Source of the DNA: Marinoscillum furvescens DSM 4134
Lineage (GTDB): Bacteria; Bacteroidota; Bacteroidia; Cytophagales; Cyclobacteriaceae
Direction of reading: 5' to 3'
Assembly (NCBI RefSeq): GCF_003386095.1
Contig: NZ_QREG01000005.1
Span: 165,091-229,090, forward strand
Length of the DNA stretch: 64,000 nt
The notes under the pieces were generated by a model. It made no database searches, had not been told where the DNA came from, and saw only the letters and a list, made by a program, of their open reading frames with translations. Positions 9,084 to 17,696 of this stretch are shown piece after piece (position 1 is the first letter of the stretch; each line of letters opens with the position of its first letter). The position numbers and the translations under genes were made by a program.

Positions 9084-9518
9084 ATGACCAAACCCATGTT
9101 TAATAAACAGGAACAGAAAGTAGCAGAAGAATTGAGCAACTCTAGCAACATAATCGGTAAAGGAACCATCGTAGAAGGAAACCTCGAGACCTTTGGCAAT
9201 CTTCGCATCGAGGGAAAAGTGATGGGTAACATCAAAACGAAATCGAAAGCTGCATTTGGGAGCTCTTCGCAAGTGGAGGGTAGTGTGCTCGCACAAAATG
9301 CCGAAGTAGCTGGACATATCTCCGGTACACTGGAAGTGACGGAAGTATTGGTGCTCAAGCCTACAGCTATCATAGATGGAGACATCATCACGAACAAGCT
9401 TATCGTAGAATCTGGAGCTACTTTTAATGGAAGCTGTAAAATGGGTGTAAAAAGTAAAGAGATAAAAATTGGCAAAGCAGACGGAGAAGAAAAACCACTC
9501 CTCAAAGCCCAGTCCTAA
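9084..9518 (+). CDS. Bactofilin (polymer-forming cytoskeletal protein)
   Basis: 144 residues. The central part, about 22-125, is a right-handed beta-helix of short hydrophobic/glycine repeats (IIGKGTIVEGNLETFGNLRIEG, then GNIKTKSKAAFGSSSQVEGS), the bactofilin/DUF583 fold that polymerises without nucleotide. The N-terminal MTKPMFNKQEQ resembles the membrane-binding peptide of many bactofilins. It follows the M23 peptidase by 4 bp, and its last 50 bp overlap the next gene in another frame. This suggests a small wall-shaping module joined to the ATP synthase operon. The antisense frames over this gene have no recognisable content. Confidence 0.93.
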   Translation: MTKPMFNKQEQKVAEELSNSSNIIGKGTIVEGNLETFGNLRIEGKVMGNIKTKSKAAFGSSSQVEGSVLAQNAEVAGHISGTLEVTEVLVLKPTAIIDGDIITNKLIVESGATFNGSCKMGVKSKEIKIGKADGEEKPLLKAQS

Positions 9519-9708
9519 ACCAGAAAATACACTAGCCAGGCTCTCGAGTATTACGTTTGAGCTGCTTACGCTAAACCTGGGAATTATAGGCATAGGCTAC
9601 TTGCTGGATAAAAAGTTTGGAGGCGGAATCCCCTGGTTTCTGATAGCCTCCATTTTTTTTTCGGTAGCTGCTACGATCTACTACCTTCTTAAAAAGTTTG
9701 TCAATTGA
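9469..9708 (+). CDS. AtpZ/AtpI-type F0F1-ATPase accessory membrane protein
   Basis: 79 residues with two predicted membrane helices at about 27-47 and 55-74, separated by a short loop containing YLLDKKFGGGIPW. The GxxLDxxxGxxPW pattern is typical of the AtpZ/AtpQ family found at the head of atp operons, thought to help assembly or ion supply of the F0 sector. The gene overlaps the 3' end of the bactofilin by 50 bp in a different frame and overlaps the next gene by 4 bp. Assignment is by family motif and position. Confidence 0.8.
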   Translation: MAKQTEKKNHSSKPSPKPENTLARLSSITFELLTLNLGIIGIGYLLDKKFGGGIPWFLIASIFFSVAATIYYLLKKFVN

Positions 9709-10073
9709 AAAAATACCTCATCCTTTCTGCCTTGCTCACTGTGTGCTGCCTGGCGCTCTACTACCTGGCCAATGACTTGTGGCTGGAAGGGTTTCTTCAC
9801 GCAAAGTTCCCGACTATTGTCGGCTTCTTTTTCATTCAGTCATTGATCGTTTCCTGGGTGTTTGCCCAGGCCGAAAAGGACAATTGGCAGACACCCATCT
9901 ACGCGCTTGGGGCGATTACTTTCCGGCTTCTTACGGGCTTTTTTTTCCTCGCGGTACTCTTCGTGATGAAATTAGATGATATGAAAGCACTCATGATCCA
10001 GTTTGTGGGGCTTTACTTGACCTATTTGGTCTTTGAATTATTTGCCGTATTGCCTAACTTGCGGCGGAATTGA
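9705..10073 (+). CDS. Small four-helix membrane protein of the atp operon
   Basis: 122 residues (start TTG at 9705, overlapping the previous stop by 4 bp). About four hydrophobic segments are visible at 3-22, 36-54, 65-85 and 93-113. No catalytic motif is recognised. The position between atpZ and atpB is where many Bacteroidota carry an UncI/AtpI-like protein of this size. A role in F0 assembly is inferred from position only. It ends 18 bp before the preferred atpB start. Confidence 0.7.
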   Translation: MKKYLILSALLTVCCLALYYLANDLWLEGFLHAKFPTIVGFFFIQSLIVSWVFAQAEKDNWQTPIYALGAITFRLLTGFFFLAVLFVMKLDDMKALMIQFVGLYLTYLVFELFAVLPNLRRN

Positions 10074-10091
10074 GGAGTGAACCCGATATCA

Positions 10092-11132
10092 ATGGAATTT
10101 AACCAACGCAATACATTGTCTAAGTTTTTGAAATTCAGTAGCTTATTTACACTCGTTTTGTTGCTTGCAGTTGCTCCTGTAAAGGCTGCTGGCGGTGGTG
10201 GTGAAGAAGGGGACTTTGACCCTAGCGCAATGATCAATCACCACATTATGGATGCTCACTCCTGGGAAATCATGCACGGAGTGGTAGTGCATCTTCCGGT
10301 GATCGTGTATTCTGAAGAAAAAGGTCTTGATGTATTTTCATCTGCAAACTTTTATGATGAAGATCACAACGTGGTGCCTTACAATGGATATGTGATGGAT
10401 CACGAGCACATTTCATTGGCTAGCGGCGAGCATGTTTTGGATTTTTCCATTACCAAAAACGTCCTCTTTCTGTTTATCAACGCTCTGGTAATGATCATGA
10501 TCTTCATGGCTGTGGCTAGAGGTTATAAGAAAAACGCTGGCAAAGCTCCTAAAGGGATTCAATCGTTTTTTGAGCCCATCATCATTTACGTAAGAGACGA
10601 AATCGTAAAGCCTAACATCGGGCCTAAGTACGAAAAATACTTACCTTACCTACTTACCCTGTTCTTTTTCATTTGGTTTGGAAACCTGCTAGGGCTGTTG
10701 CCTGCTGCTGCCAACCTTACAGGGAACATTGCAGTGACACTTGTCCTGGCAATCTTTAGTTTGCTGATTACGCTAGTGTCTGGAAACAAAAACTACTGGG
10801 GACACATTTTTGATCCTCTTGGCAATAGCATGCCATGGATCGCTAAGTTTCCTCTTTACATAATCTTATGGCCAATTGAAATCATTGGGATATTCACGAA
10901 GCCTTTCTCATTGATGGTACGTCTCTTTGCCAACATTACGGCAGGTCACATCATCATCTTGAGTATTTTGAGTCTGACCTTCATCGCACAGAGTATAGCG
11001 GTGGGTATCGGCGCTACAATTTTCGCTACAGTGATGAACATGCTGGAGCTATTTGTGGCACTTCTTCAGGCTTATGTATTTACGCTACTTACTGCCATGT
11101 ACTTTGGTCAGGCAGTGGAGGAGCATCATTAA
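10092..11132 (+). CDS. atpB: F0F1 ATP synthase subunit a
   Basis: Subunit a forms the proton half-channels of F0 against the c-ring. I choose the ATG at 10092 over the GTG at 10077, because GAGGAG at 10072-10076 is placed as a ribosome site for the former and leaves no space for the latter. The protein has a signal-like N-terminal helix ending at about VKAAGGGG, a polar His/Asp-containing region of about 100 residues as in other Bacteroidota AtpB, then five to six membrane helices. The conserved arginine lies in SLMVRLFANITAGH near residue 275, and the final helix carries ALLQAYVFTLLTAMYFGQA. Length is about 346 residues. Confidence 0.95.
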   Translation: MEFNQRNTLSKFLKFSSLFTLVLLLAVAPVKAAGGGGEEGDFDPSAMINHHIMDAHSWEIMHGVVVHLPVIVYSEEKGLDVFSSANFYDEDHNVVPYNGYVMDHEHISLASGEHVLDFSITKNVLFLFINALVMIMIFMAVARGYKKNAGKAPKGIQSFFEPIIIYVRDEIVKPNIGPKYEKYLPYLLTLFFFIWFGNLLGLLPAAANLTGNIAVTLVLAIFSLLITLVSGNKNYWGHIFDPLGNSMPWIAKFPLYIILWPIEIIGIFTKPFSLMVRLFANITAGHIIILSILSLTFIAQSIAVGIGATIFATVMNMLELFVALLQAYVFTLLTAMYFGQAVEEHH

Positions 11133-11158
11133 TTGAATCTTTTTTTATAACCATATAA

Positions 11159-11371
<213 letters not shown>

Positions 11372-11385
11372 TTCATCTAATTGAT

Positions 11386-11417
11386 CTGGTTCTGTTTGCA
11401 TTAGGCATCAGAACCAG
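11386..11417 (+). promoter_or_regulatory. Intercistronic hairpin between atpE and atpF
   Basis: A 9-bp perfect stem, CTGGTTCTG at 11386-11394 with CAGAACCAG at 11409-11417, a 14-nt loop, and then GTCTTATTTT. It lies 15 bp after the atpE stop. It could protect the atpE mRNA 3' end or act as a partial terminator, raising subunit c over the following subunits. The hairpin is seen; the function is inferred. Confidence 0.7.
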
Positions 11418-11449
11418 GTCTTATTTTGACTTTAAAAAAAGAAACGAAA

Positions 11450-11944
11450 GTGGAATTAGTAACCCCTGGTATCGGACTATTATTTTGGCAGACACTAGTC
11501 TTCCTGATTGTATTTCTTATTCTTGCCGGATTCGTATGGAAGCCGATTGCAAGTGCTCTAAAAGCTCGTGAGAGCCAGATAGAAGATTCTTTGAGAGCAG
11601 CAGAGCTGGCCAAAGAAGAAATGGAGCAAGTAAAGGCAGACAATGAATATCTGCTTCAGGAGGCACGCGCTGAGCGAGATAAGATGCTCAAGGATGCCAC
11701 CGAAGTTGCTAATAAGATAAAAGAAGATGCCAAAAACGAAACTGCGGCTATTGCAGACAAAATGATTGCTGACGCTAAGTCGAGCATCGAGTCTGAAAAG
11801 AAAGCAGCCCTGGCAGAAGTGAAAAACCTCGTAGCTGAGCTTTCACTGGAGGTAGCGGAAAAACTATTGAGAGAAAAACTGTCTGACGATAAGTCTCAAA
11901 AAGACCTGATCGACAAGTTTTTGAAAGAAGTAAAAGTAAACTAA
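11450..11944 (+). CDS. atpF: F0F1 ATP synthase subunit b
   Basis: The frame begins at a TTG at 11426, but the GTG at 11450 gives MELVTPGIGLLFWQ, the usual Bacteroidota subunit b start, so I prefer it (164 residues). One N-terminal membrane helix at about 10-30 is followed by a long charged alpha-helical stalk rich in Ala, Glu and Lys, as expected for the peripheral stator that links F0 to F1 through delta. It lies between atpE and atpH, 4 bp from the latter. Confidence 0.94.
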   Translation: MELVTPGIGLLFWQTLVFLIVFLILAGFVWKPIASALKARESQIEDSLRAAELAKEEMEQVKADNEYLLQEARAERDKMLKDATEVANKIKEDAKNETAAIADKMIADAKSSIESEKKAALAEVKNLVAELSLEVAEKLLREKLSDDKSQKDLIDKFLKEVKVN

Positions 11945-11948
11945 GCGA

Positions 11949-12494
11949 ATGTCGATTTCTAGAATAGCGGTCAGATATGCCACGCCCCTTTTGGAGCTGG
12001 CAGAGGAGCGTAAAGTCACCGACGCTGTGAAGGAAGATATGGCAAGTTTTAGCACTTTGTGTGAGAGCAGCCATGACTTTCTGCTCATGCTAAAGAGTCC
12101 GATTATCCAAAACCTTCAGAAGTCAGAAATTCTCAAGAAGATATTTGATGGCAAGGTAAATGAGCTGACGGCTACATTTCTGGATATCGTGACCAAGAAA
12201 AACCGGGCAAAATTTTTACCCGAAATCGCCAAAGCATTCATCTCTCTGTACAATAAGAAGATGGGCTATCAGGAAGCACAAGTGACTACAGCAGTAGCAC
12301 TGGATGCAGAACTGAAGGCGGCTTTCGAAAAGCTGGTGACGGAAATCACTGGCAAGAAACCTTTGCTGACCGAAAAAGTGAACCCGGAGCTGGTAGGTGG
12401 ATACACCTTACAGTTGGGCGACCAACAAATAGATGAAAGCGTCAGAGGTCAACTAAGAGATCTCCAATTGAAATTCCAAAAAGAAACGATTTAA
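11949..12494 (+). CDS. atpH: F0F1 ATP synthase subunit delta
   Basis: 181 residues, the normal size. The N-terminal helical domain begins ISRIAVRYATPLLELAEE, the family signature, and the C-terminal part includes NPELVGGYTLQLGDQQIDESVRGQL, the conserved OSCP/delta motif. Delta connects the peripheral stalk to the top of the alpha3beta3 head. It starts 4 bp after atpF and ends 37 bp before atpA. Confidence 0.96.
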   Translation: MSISRIAVRYATPLLELAEERKVTDAVKEDMASFSTLCESSHDFLLMLKSPIIQNLQKSEILKKIFDGKVNELTATFLDIVTKKNRAKFLPEIAKAFISLYNKKMGYQEAQVTTAVALDAELKAAFEKLVTEITGKKPLLTEKVNPELVGGYTLQLGDQQIDESVRGQLRDLQLKFQKETI

Positions 12495-12531
12495 TCAAAA
12501 CCGCCTGTAAAGGCAACAAAAGTATAAGACT

Positions 12532-14106
12532 ATGGCAGATGTTCGTCCTGATGAAGTTTCAGCGATCCTAAGAGAGCAGCTCTCCAACTCTAAATCCCAG
12601 GCTGAACTGGAGGAAGTAGGAACAGTACTCCAGGTAGGTGACGGTGTGGCACGTATCTATGGTTTGACTAAAGCACAAGCTGGTGAGCTTTTAGAGTTTG
12701 AGAATGGCCTCCGTGCTATGGTACTCAACCTAGAAGAAGATAACGTAGGTGCGGTACTCCTTGGAGATTCTACAGGTGTAAAAGAAGGAGACACTGTAAA
12801 AAGAACTGATAAAATCGCCTCTATCAAAGTGGGTGATGGCATGAGTGGCCGTGTGGTGGATACCCTTGGTAACCCTATCGACGGTAAAGGTGCTATTGAA
12901 GGCGAACTATTCGAAATGCCTATCGAGCGTAAAGCTCCTGGTGTAATCTACAGAGAGCCTGTAAGTGAGCCACTCCAGACTGGTATCAAAGCGATTGACT
13001 CGATGATTCCTGTGGGTAGAGGCCAGCGTGAGTTGATCATTGGTGACCGTCAGACAGGTAAGACTGCCGTGGCTATCGATACCATCATCAACCAAAAAGA
13101 ATTTTACGACAGAGGTGAAGCTGTTTACTGTATCTACGTAGCTGTAGGACAAAAAGCTTCTACTGTAGCTGGTATCCAGGCAGCATTGGAAAAAGCCGGT
13201 GCTATGGCTTACACAACCATTGTAAGTGCAGCAGCTTCTGATCCTGCACCTATGCAGTTCTTTGCGCCATTTGCTGGTGCTGCTATCGGTGAGTACTTCC
13301 GTGATACAGGTCGTCCTGCGCTTGTAGTATATGATGATCTCTCTAAGCAAGCAGTATCCTACCGTGAAGTTTCTCTACTTCTGAGAAGACCTCCAGGACG
13401 TGAGGCTTACCCTGGTGATGTATTCTACTTGCACTCAAGACTTCTTGAGCGTGCGGCGAAAGTGATCAACAATGATGAGATCGCATCACAAATGAACGAC
13501 CTTCCAGATTCTCTGAAAGGAAAAGTAAAAGGTGGTGGTTCATTGACTGCCCTTCCTATCATTGAAACGCAAGCGGGTGATGTGTCTGCATACATCCCTA
13601 CCAACGTAATTTCGATTACAGATGGTCAGATCTTCTTGGAGACAAACCTCTTCAACTCTGGTATCCGTCCTGCGATCAACGTAGGTATCTCGGTATCACG
13701 TGTGGGTGGATCTGCTCAGATCAAATCCATGAAGAAAGTATCAGGTACTTTGAAGCTAGATCAGGCTCAGTTCCGTGAACTAGAAGCATTTGCTAAGTTT
13801 GGTTCTGACCTGGATGCTGCTACTAAACGTACTATCGATAGAGGTAGAAGAAACCAGGAAATATTGAAACAACCTCAGTACTCTCCTTCACCAGTAGAAG
13901 AGCAAGTAGCAATCATCTATGCTTCTACTAAAGGCTTCCTTGACAAGGTTCCAGAAACTAAGGTTAAGGAATTTGAGCAGGAGTTCTTGACTGCATTGAG
14001 AACTTCTCACAAAGATGTACTGGATACCTTCAAAGCTGGTAAGCTCGACGAAGCAGCTACTAGCAAAGTAGCAGAAGTAGCAAAAGATATCGCAAGCCGA
14101 TACTAA
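12532..14106 (+). CDS. atpA: F0F1 ATP synthase subunit alpha
   Basis: 524 residues. Alpha is the non-catalytic nucleotide-binding subunit of F1. The P-loop GDRQTGKT sits at about 171-178, and the signature region [17 protein letters not shown] is near 382-398. The N-terminal beta-barrel begins after an alpha-helical start with [14 protein letters not shown]. The partner catalytic beta subunit (atpD) is not in this window, as is common in Bacteroidota where atpDC forms a separate locus. Confidence 0.98.
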   Translation: MADVRPDEVSAILREQLSNSKSQAELEEVGTVLQVGDGVARIYGLTKAQAGELLEFENGLRAMVLNLEEDNVGAVLLGDSTGVKEGDTVKRTDKIASIKVGDGMSGRVVDTLGNPIDGKGAIEGELFEMPIERKAPGVIYREPVSEPLQTGIKAIDSMIPVGRGQRELIIGDRQTGKTAVAIDTIINQKEFYDRGEAVYCIYVAVGQKASTVAGIQAALEKAGAMAYTTIVSAAASDPAPMQFFAPFAGAAIGEYFRDTGRPALVVYDDLSKQAVSYREVSLLLRRPPGREAYPGDVFYLHSRLLERAAKVINNDEIASQMNDLPDSLKGKVKGGGSLTALPIIETQAGDVSAYIPTNVISITDGQIFLETNLFNSGIRPAINVGISVSRVGGSAQIKSMKKVSGTLKLDQAQFRELEAFAKFGSDLDAATKRTIDRGRRNQEILKQPQYSPSPVEEQVAIIYASTKGFLDKVPETKVKEFEQEFLTALRTSHKDVLDTFKAGKLDEAATSKVAEVAKDIASRY

Positions 14107-14121
14107 TAAGCATAAGACCAA

Positions 14122-15027
14122 ATGGCGAACCTTAAGGAAGTAAAAGGAAGAATTCAGTCGGTAACATCGACTCAGCAGATCACCAAAGCGATGAAAATGG
14201 TGGCGGCTGCTAAGCTCCGTAGAGCTCAGGACCGCATCACGCAGATGAGACCTTACTCTCAAAAGCTTTCGTCGATCATTGGTAACGTGTCTGCAGGAGT
14301 AGATAGCGAGCAGATTGACAATCCTTACGCAGAAGTTAGAGATACTCAAAAGGTGTTGCTAGTGGTAGTTACATCTGACAGAGGGCTTTGTGGAGCCTTC
14401 AACAGTAGTATCTTTAAGAAAGCCAAGGCAGTAATAGCAGAGAAGTACGCAGATGTAGAAGCTGCGGGGAACCTTTTTATTATGCCAGTCGGTAAAAAGG
14501 GATATGATCACTTCAGCAAACGAGGATACAATATCGTGGATACCTATGCTGAGTTGTTTTCTGATTTGAACTTCGAAACAGCCATGGAGGCTGCTGAGTT
14601 CGCAATGGAAAGCTTCGTAGAAGGTGTTTATGATCAAGTAGAGATCGTTTACAATGAATTTAAAAATGTCGCTACACAAATTGCCGTAGCAGAGCAGTTT
14701 TTACCAATTCAAAACGATAGTGCTGAGGAGCAGGAAGAAGAGTCCACAAACAACGCTTCTGAGGATTATATCTACGAACCGAACCAGGCGTTCATTTTCA
14801 GTGAAATTGTACCTAAATCACTTAAGATACAGTTTTACAAAACTTTGCTCGAGTCTAATGCATCAGAGCAAGGTGCAAGAATGACAGCCATGGATCAGGC
14901 TACAGACAATGCAGGAGAGCTCCTGAAAGAGCTTAGACTGACTTACAACCGTACGCGTCAGGCAGCGATTACCAAAGAGATTTTGGAAATTGTGGGTGGA
15001 GCAGAAGCTCTTGCGCAAGGCGGATAA
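14122..15027 (+). CDS. atpG: F0F1 ATP synthase subunit gamma
   Basis: 301 residues. Gamma is the rotating central shaft. The N-terminal helix starts MANLKEVKGRIQSVTSTQQITKAMKMV in abbreviated family form, and the C-terminal helix contains LRLTYNRTRQAAITKEILEIVGGAEAL. A polar acidic insert around residues 203-220 (EEQEEESTNNASED) makes it slightly longer than the E. coli protein. It follows atpA by 15 bp and ends the atp genes proper. Confidence 0.97.
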   Translation: MANLKEVKGRIQSVTSTQQITKAMKMVAAAKLRRAQDRITQMRPYSQKLSSIIGNVSAGVDSEQIDNPYAEVRDTQKVLLVVVTSDRGLCGAFNSSIFKKAKAVIAEKYADVEAAGNLFIMPVGKKGYDHFSKRGYNIVDTYAELFSDLNFETAMEAAEFAMESFVEGVYDQVEIVYNEFKNVATQIAVAEQFLPIQNDSAEEQEEESTNNASEDYIYEPNQAFIFSEIVPKSLKIQFYKTLLESNASEQGARMTAMDQATDNAGELLKELRLTYNRTRQAAITKEILEIVGGAEALAQGG

Positions 15028-15050
15028 TACGGACAACTGATGATCTGCTA

Positions 15051-15851
15051 ATGGATCATTTCTATAAATATTTTAGATGGCTCTCATTGGACATAGTCCT
15101 GGGAGCCATCTTTTTTTTGGCCTTTCTGGAAAAGTACTTTCAGGTAGCACTGACTGGTCACGTGTATTTTGCACTTGGAGCTGCCATTTGGCTTATCTAT
15201 ACTGCCGATCACCTGATCGATGCACGATCGGTGAGCAGCCCATCTACTGGTCGTCACAGGTTTCATTTGCGGTATTATTCCTCGCTAATCGTTATTGGGG
15301 CCACTGTGCTATGTCTTAGTTTGGTGAATATCTATTTCCTGGAAGGTGTCATCATACGAAATGGTGCCTTACTGGCAGCGTGTTGTATTGGCTATCTCTT
15401 GGCGGTGTATCTTGTGAGAGGGCTATGGGTAAAGGAGGTGCTGGTGGCTATGGTATACGCGTTAGGTGTCTATCTGGCTCCATTCAGTTTGAGCTCTCAG
15501 GGGTTCCCCATCTTACCAGTAATACAACTAGCAGGAGTCGCTTTCTTAAACCTACTCATCTTTTCATTTTTTGATCAAAATACTGATAAGTCTGATGGCT
15601 TCAACTCATTGGTGCTTAGGCTTGGAAAAACCAAAATAACAGTCTTGATATGGGGTTTGAGTGCGGCGCTGGTGGTGACCTCTGTCAGGGGTGTTATCAC
15701 AAATGGCGATCAATTGCAATGGCTATATTTAGTCATGACTGCAGTGCTGCTTGTTATTTACTTATCTCCAAAGTTTTTCAACCAGAATGAACGTTACCGA
15801 ACGCTGGGAGATGGAGTCTTTTACCTGCCAGGCTTTCTGTTACTGCTATGA
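15051..15851 (+). CDS. UbiA-superfamily-like membrane protein
   Basis: 266 residues with about eight hydrophobic segments. Two acidic sites resemble those that bind prenyl diphosphate in the UbiA family: YTADHLIDA near residue 44-52 and FFDQNTDKSDGFNSLVLRLGK near 173-193, the second matching the DxxxD...RLG pattern. The first site lacks the usual Asn-Asp start, so the substrate and even activity are uncertain. It overlaps the next gene, a methyltransferase, by 4 bp and follows atpG by 23 bp. The pair may modify a prenyl or lipid substrate; that is inference. Confidence 0.65.
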   Translation: MDHFYKYFRWLSLDIVLGAIFFLAFLEKYFQVALTGHVYFALGAAIWLIYTADHLIDARSVSSPSTGRHRFHLRYYSSLIVIGATVLCLSLVNIYFLEGVIIRNGALLAACCIGYLLAVYLVRGLWVKEVLVAMVYALGVYLAPFSLSSQGFPILPVIQLAGVAFLNLLIFSFFDQNTDKSDGFNSLVLRLGKTKITVLIWGLSAALVVTSVRGVITNGDQLQWLYLVMTAVLLVIYLSPKFFNQNERYRTLGDGVFYLPGFLLLL

Positions 15852-16441
15852 GTTTTGATCGGGTGGCCGTTTTTTACGATCGTTTGGCCAGACTGGTCTT
15901 TGGACCGAAATGGACAAATGTTCAGTTAGAGCCTGTAAAGCATCTCGCTACTGCGGAGCATGTGCTCATATTAGGTGGTGGCAGTGGACAAATTTTAGAA
16001 CATTTACCTGAAGTTGCTCAAATAACTTATCTGGAGGCTTCAGCCAAAATGATTGCATTAGCTCAGAAAAAAGGCCATTCAAATGTTCGGTTTGTACAAA
16101 CTGATTTCCTAAAGTGGCACACCGAAACCAAATTCGATGCAATCTACTGTCCGTTTTTTCTGGACTGCTTTTCAAAGCAAGAATTACAGCGCGTAACAGC
16201 AAAAATCGAGAATGCTTTACTGCCTGAGGGAATACTCCACATTATAGATTTTCAACGCTCTACAGGTTGGCATAATGCACTGATAAACGTGATGTACCTG
16301 TTTTTTAAATATACAGCTGGTGTGAGCGGTCGGAAACTTCTACCTTTTAAGCGGTTGTTGTCAGCGCAAGGGTTTCAGCTAATTGATGATAAAAGCTTCT
16401 TTCAGGGGTGGATTTTCTATAGCCGCTTTAAGAAACGTTAA
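15848..16441 (+). CDS. Class I SAM-dependent methyltransferase
   Basis: 197 residues. The SAM-binding motif I is VLILGGGSGQILEHL near residues 37-51, followed by an acidic strand end (YLEAS) and FDAIYCPFFLDCF near 96-108 as motif IV. The fold is that of small UbiE-like methyltransferases. The substrate is not evident. It is coupled to the UbiA-like gene by a 4-bp overlap, and its 3' end overlaps the convergent methyltransferase gene by 14 bp, with no terminator hairpin visible there. Confidence 0.82.
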   Translation: MSFDRVAVFYDRLARLVFGPKWTNVQLEPVKHLATAEHVLILGGGSGQILEHLPEVAQITYLEASAKMIALAQKKGHSNVRFVQTDFLKWHTETKFDAIYCPFFLDCFSKQELQRVTAKIENALLPEGILHIIDFQRSTGWHNALINVMYLFFKYTAGVSGRKLLPFKRLLSAQGFQLIDDKSFFQGWIFYSRFKKR

Positions 16442-17624
16442 CTCTGTTGGTCAAGACTAATTTGGGCTTGTTTTCCTGATCACTATATCCGATTATAAAT
16501 GAAGAGCCTCCGTCTTTGATTTTCAACTTCTTCTTTAGCTCTTCTGGCTTTTGTGGATAGTTTTTCGTGAGTACATTGGCTTTGCTATCGGGCAGCAACT
16601 GTCGAATATTTTTCTTGGTTATGTTACTTGCCGTAACTTCAAAAATCCTTCCGGGAAAACTGACAAGCTGTTCATCAGAAGTATATAGATGTGTGTTGGG
16701 AGCCAGTTTATGGAGGGAGTATTGCGCCGCTATGGCCTTGAAAGCGCCTGCTTTTAGAATGGATGCATTAGGGTCATAGAGGTATTTATGGATGGGAGCA
16801 TATTCAATATCGGTGTTGCGTTCTGCACTTTGAGTAAATGAAAATATTGGGTGTTGGGAGCCTAAATTCACACAGTGGATCTGCGGAGCGGAATGAGTAT
16901 TCTTAAAATCAAGTAAAAAAAGGACCTCCTTCACTTCATTTTTTACACTTACCACATGCACTGAATGAACAAAGCGTAGCTGCTCTATACCTAAAGTTAT
17001 ATCGATCATTGGCGCGGCCTTTACGAGTACTTGCTCTGCCTTTTGTTCAAATAGTGGCAGAAGCTCCAGCAGGTTAGGGGTACAGTTTTCAAAATGAAAA
17101 ACCTGCTTTTTCTGTAAATCGCGTCGAGCTGGGTCTATGAAGAAGGACGCTTTTTCGGAGAGTTCATCTAAAAAGTTTTCTGCGGTAGTGTGAGCTGTTG
17201 ATATCTCTTTGGAGGTGAGCAGCTGGCTATTGTGTTGAAAAACCTCACAGAGCCACTCATCTCTTTCCACGTAGGTGGTTTGCTCAAATGCTTCAGCCAA
17301 ATGAAGCGTGTCGATACCCATGCCTCCGGTAAGGTCAATGAGATTGGTGCCTTGCATGAGGCTGGCCTTGTAGTTTGCCGTAGCGGGTGAGGAGCACTGC
17401 TCTAAGGAAAGCGGTGGGGGCATGACTAGTTGAGGATTTCCGTACCAGTCAGAGAGTTTTGACCTGGCTTTTTTGCGGCTGATGAGCTGGTCTACAATAA
17501 GTGCTATATGCGCTTTATAAGCTGCTGGAGGATTGAGGAGTAGCTTGTGTGCGTCCGTACCAAGATTGCGCTGAATGAAGTCCTGTACTTCTGCTTGCTG
17601 TAAAAACTCAATCTGACTACTCAT
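16428..17624 (-). CDS. Class I SAM-dependent methyltransferase with THUMP-like C-terminus
   Basis: About 398 residues from the ATG at 17624; the frame extends to a TTG at 17639, but that lies in the U-run of a terminator hairpin. The SAM site is DLTGGMGIDTLHLAEAF near 94-110, with the following acidic residue in YVERDE, and DPARRD near 158 as the catalytic-site strand. The C-terminal part (GRIFEVTASNITKKNIRQLLP and KANVLTKNYP) resembles the THUMP-like domain of a Bacteroidota family of presumed RNA methyltransferases. The exact target base is unknown. It lies downstream of asd on the same strand. Confidence 0.78.
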   Translation of the reverse strand: MSSQIEFLQQAEVQDFIQRNLGTDAHKLLLNPPAAYKAHIALIVDQLISRKKARSKLSDWYGNPQLVMPPPLSLEQCSSPATANYKASLMQGTNLIDLTGGMGIDTLHLAEAFEQTTYVERDEWLCEVFQHNSQLLTSKEISTAHTTAENFLDELSEKASFFIDPARRDLQKKQVFHFENCTPNLLELLPLFEQKAEQVLVKAAPMIDITLGIEQLRFVHSVHVVSVKNEVKEVLFLLDFKNTHSAPQIHCVNLGSQHPIFSFTQSAERNTDIEYAPIHKYLYDPNASILKAGAFKAIAAQYSLHKLAPNTHLYTSDEQLVSFPGRIFEVTASNITKKNIRQLLPDSKANVLTKNYPQKPEELKKKLKIKDGGSSFIIGYSDQENKPKLVLTNRVNVS

Positions 17625-17629
17625 GGGGT

Positions 17630-17666
17630 AAAAATACAAAGCGGCTCGAAGTTTCCTCCGAGCCGC
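17630..17666 (-). terminator. Intrinsic terminator of asd
   Basis: GCGGCTCG at 17641-17648 pairs with CGAGCCGC at 17659-17666 around a 10-nt loop. On the minus strand the stem is followed by TTTGTATTTTT. It sits 30 bp after the asd stop and only a few bases before the start of the downstream methyltransferase, so that gene needs read-through or its own promoter. Confidence 0.85.
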
Positions 17667-17696
17667 CAGTGTTATTGTTAGTTGGAATGCCGGGTT

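Noticed and set aside
9074..9593. Two antisense frames over the bactofilin gene
   Set aside because: They are shadows of a strongly coding plus-strand gene; translations are Ser/Phe-rich with no recognisable domain.
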